Source of the DNA: Oceanospirillaceae bacterium | GTDB taxonomy: Bacteria; Pseudomonadota; Gammaproteobacteria; Pseudomonadales; Oceanobacteraceae | Direction: 5' to 3' | Assembly: GCA_024234265.1 (NCBI GenBank) | Contig: JACKOM010000004.1 | Coordinates: forward strand, 201,204 to 265,203 | DNA length: 64,000 nt | Shown here: positions 62,183 to 64,000 of the stretch, piece after piece | How the letters are laid out: every line of letters begins with the position of its first letter | Position numbering within the stretch: position 1 is the stretch's first letter | Translations under genes and position numbers: made by a program | Notes under the pieces: model-generated | The model's database searches: none | What the model saw: the letters and a program-made list of their open reading frames with translations, nothing else | Told to the model about the DNA's origin: nothing

Positions 62183-62422
62183 AATTCCGTCCCTGAGTTC
62201 ATGTGATTACAAAAAAAGACTAATACTTTTTTACTGGTTCTTGTAATTCTAAATTTTCAAGTATCTTATCCATGATTTGTGACGCGAATTCTACTTGGCA
62301 GTGTTTTTTTTTCAAGCAAATATCCTTTATGATGCGAGAACATTTAGGCCTTAAACGCCAAAATTTAATACTTTTCTAATGTCTTTGCATTAGAACACTC
62401 GTTCCATTCAGGGAAGATTTGT
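62183..62422. promoter_or_regulatory. Divergent promoter region of the EPS operon and the UDP-sugar dehydrogenase gene
   Basis: 240 AT-rich bases between oppositely directed genes. TATGAT at 62328-62333 is a possible plus-strand -10; the matching -35 position is a T-run. No ops/JUMPstart motif was found. Confidence 0.4.
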
Positions 62423-63706
62423 ATGAATAAAAGACGAATATCCGTCATTGGTCTGGGTTATGTGGGCCTTCCAGTCGCTGTTGCATTTGGCAACAAGCAC
62501 CCCGTTATTGGCTTTGATATCAACCAGAAACGTATTGCCGAGTTACAAAAAAATCTCGATCGCACCCTGGAAGTCACAAGTGAAGAACTCGAGCATACCA
62601 ATATAACTTTTACGTCTAATGCCGCTGACCTAGCACAGGCTGACTTTCATATTGTTGCAGTACCAACCCCTATCAATGATGCAAACCAACCTGATCTTTC
62701 ACCCCTGATTGGGGCATCGAAAAGTGTGGGTGCCTACCTTAAAAAAGGCGATATTGTGGTATATGAATCCACTGTATATCCGGGAGCCACTGAAGAAGAT
62801 TGTGTTCCTATTCTTGAAGAATACAGCGGACTGAAGTGCGGCGAAGATTTCTTTGTAGGCTATTCACCGGAGCGTATTAACCCGGGCGATAAAGATCACG
62901 TATTTACCAAAATTAAAAAAGTTGTTTCTGGCCAGACGCCTGAAATTCTTGAAATTGTTGCTGATGTATATGGCAGTGTTGTCACCGCCGGTGTTTATAA
63001 AGCGTCATCCATCAAAGTTGCCGAAGCTGCTAAAGTTATCGAAAACACACAACGGGATTTAAATATCGCGTTAATGAATGAATTAGCGGTAATTTTCGAG
63101 CGCATGGGAATTGATACCGTTGATGTACTTGAGGCTGCTGGCACTAAATGGAATTTCCTGCCTTTCCGCCCGGGCCTGGTAGGTGGCCACTGTATCGGTG
63201 TTGATCCTTATTATTTAACCCATAAAGCACAGAAGCTTGGTTACCACCCGGAAGTCATTTCTGCAGGCCGCCGCATTAACGATTCCATGCCTGTGCATGT
63301 GGTTGAACAATCAGTTAAACGCATGATTCAAGCCGGAATTTCTGTTAAAAACAGTCGCGTAGGGATTCTCGGTTTAACGTTTAAAGAAAACTGCCCGGAT
63401 CTGCGCAACTCAAAAGTTGCCGACATTGTAAAAGAATTTAAAACCTACGGTGTTGAACTGCTTGTGCATGACCCAATGGCTGAAATGGAAGATGCCTTAA
63501 AATATTACGGTATCGGCCTGTGTAACTGGGATGATTTAACTGATCTGGATGCCGTTGTACTTTGTGTGAGTCACAATCAGTATAAATCCCTGAGCGCTGA
63601 AGACTTTATGGCCATGATGAAACCTGACGCTGTATTTATGGATGTTAAATCCAGCGTGAATGTACAGGAATTTAAAGCCAAAAATATCAACCTTTGGCGT
63701 CTGTGA
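62423..63706 (+). CDS. tviB: UDP-N-acetylglucosamine/galactosamine 6-dehydrogenase (TviB/WbpO type)
   Basis: The 427-residue NAD-dependent nucleotide-sugar dehydrogenase has Rossmann motif VIGLGYVGLPVAVAFG (8-23). It also has VAVPTPIND, ESTVYPGATEE, FSPERINPGD-like YSPERINPGDK, and catalytic cysteine C257 in GLVGGHCIGVDPYYL. ILGLTFKENCPDLRNSK marks the C-terminal domain. The wording matches the TviB/WbpO branch more than UDP-glucose dehydrogenases. With the next gene it should give UDP-GalNAcA. GGGAAGA precedes the ATG. Confidence 0.9.
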   Translation: MNKRRISVIGLGYVGLPVAVAFGNKHPVIGFDINQKRIAELQKNLDRTLEVTSEELEHTNITFTSNAADLAQADFHIVAVPTPINDANQPDLSPLIGASKSVGAYLKKGDIVVYESTVYPGATEEDCVPILEEYSGLKCGEDFFVGYSPERINPGDKDHVFTKIKKVVSGQTPEILEIVADVYGSVVTAGVYKASSIKVAEAAKVIENTQRDLNIALMNELAVIFERMGIDTVDVLEAAGTKWNFLPFRPGLVGGHCIGVDPYYLTHKAQKLGYHPEVISAGRRINDSMPVHVVEQSVKRMIQAGISVKNSRVGILGLTFKENCPDLRNSKVADIVKEFKTYGVELLVHDPMAEMEDALKYYGIGLCNWDDLTDLDAVVLCVSHNQYKSLSAEDFMAMMKPDAVFMDVKSSVNVQEFKAKNINLWRL

Positions 63707-63715
63707 GGTGGCACT

Positions 63716-64000
63716 GTGAATAAATTTAATCAAGTTACAGCCCAGCTTCAGCAGCAGCCTAAAAAATGGTGTGTCACTGGTGTAGCGGGTTTTATCGGCT
63801 CCAACATTCTGGAAAAGCTGCTCAAGCTTGATCAGACCGTAGTTGGCCTAGATAACTTCTCCACCGGCTACCAGCGCAACCTCGATGAAGTGCAACAGTC
63901 AGTAACCCCGGAGCAATGGAAGCGCTTCCGTTTCATAAAAGGTGATATCCGCGAACTGGATGATTGCCGCGAAGCTGTGATGAATTGCGATTACGTATTA
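63716..64000 (+). CDS. tviC: N-terminus of UDP-N-acetylglucosamine(uronate) 4-epimerase (TviC/WbpP type), cut by window edge
   Basis: 95 codons are present from GTG 63716 (GAGGTG upstream): VNKFNQVTAQLQQQPKKWCV, then TGVAGFIGSNILEKLL with the GxxGxxG dinucleotide motif and VVGLDNFSTGYQRNLDEV. The long N-terminal extension before the Rossmann motif and the pairing with a tviB-type dehydrogenase are typical of WbpP/TviC. A 9-bp gap separates it from the dehydrogenase gene. Confidence 0.85.
   Translation, partial: MNKFNQVTAQLQQQPKKWCVTGVAGFIGSNILEKLLKLDQTVVGLDNFSTGYQRNLDEVQQSVTPEQWKRFRFIKGDIRELDDCREAVMNCDYVL

Noticed and set aside
1..64000. tRNA or rRNA genes
   Set aside because: No cloverleaf-like T-arm sequence (GGTTCGAATCC type) or rRNA segment was noticed in the intergenic regions; a covariance-model scan would be needed to exclude small RNAs.

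Overview
The window reads as the chromosome of a free-living gammaproteobacterium of the Pseudomonas/Cellvibrio side of the class. The housekeeping genes and their order match Pseudomonas closely: hemB, ppk, ppx, trxA, rho, ubiD; then algZ-algR-hemC-hemD-hemX-hemY beside argH; lptM-lysA-dapF-DUF484-HAD; cyaA; sutA; amtB-glnK-ubiK-yifB-rep-cytochrome c5. The moderate GC content and the lipoprotein and exopolysaccharide gene content would suit a Cellvibrionaceae-like organism. That placement is inference from gene order and protein families, not from a database search.

Layout. 1-10 kb: heme (hemB), polyphosphate (ppk1, ppx), redox (trxA, ferredoxin-reductase), ubiquinone (ubiD) and transcription termination (rho). 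10-18 kb: a Gcw_chp/TorF-type outer-membrane protein, the hemCDXY operon, the AlgZ/AlgR two-component system and argH. 18-24 kb is accessory: a long heptanucleotide array, three AT-rich small genes (zinc-ribbon TM2 protein, membrane protein, lipoprotein), a large diheme RoxA-like lipoprotein, a small lipoprotein and a periplasmic solute-binding protein. 24-34 kb: HAD phosphatase, DUF484, dapF, lysA, lptM, an unknown exported protein, class I adenylate cyclase, DUF3047, sutA and speE. 34-42 kb: nitrogen genes (amtB, glnK) flanked by two more Gcw_chp/TorF-type proteins, with a sigma-54 promoter and an NtrC-like site, then ubiK, yifB, rep and cytochrome c5.

42.5-64 kb is a polysaccharide island that begins next to a complete IS3-family element. 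The plus strand carries a glycosyltransferase, an acetyltransferase and a Wzx flippase. The minus strand carries, in transcription order from 62.2 kb down, a priming sugar transferase, a short OPX export lipoprotein, a Wzz/GumC chain-length protein, a CpsD-like ATPase with a degenerate Walker A loop, an outer-membrane beta-barrel candidate, an ExeA-like AAA ATPase, a polysaccharide deacetylase, three glycosyltransferases, a Wzy polymerase and a beta-propeller lipoprotein. UDP-sugar dehydrogenase and epimerase genes at the right edge (tviB/tviC type) probably supply UDP-GalNAcA. This order matches the exosortase-A-associated exopolysaccharide loci, but no exosortase and no PEP-CTERM protein is visible here.

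Structure outside genes: two copies of a ~280-bp, internally palindromic intergenic repeat, each between convergent genes; a family of 7-bp tandem arrays, three of them between a stop codon and a terminator; two identical 28-nt terminators; and a near-perfect inverted repeat that would hide the ribosome site of the beta-propeller lipoprotein gene.
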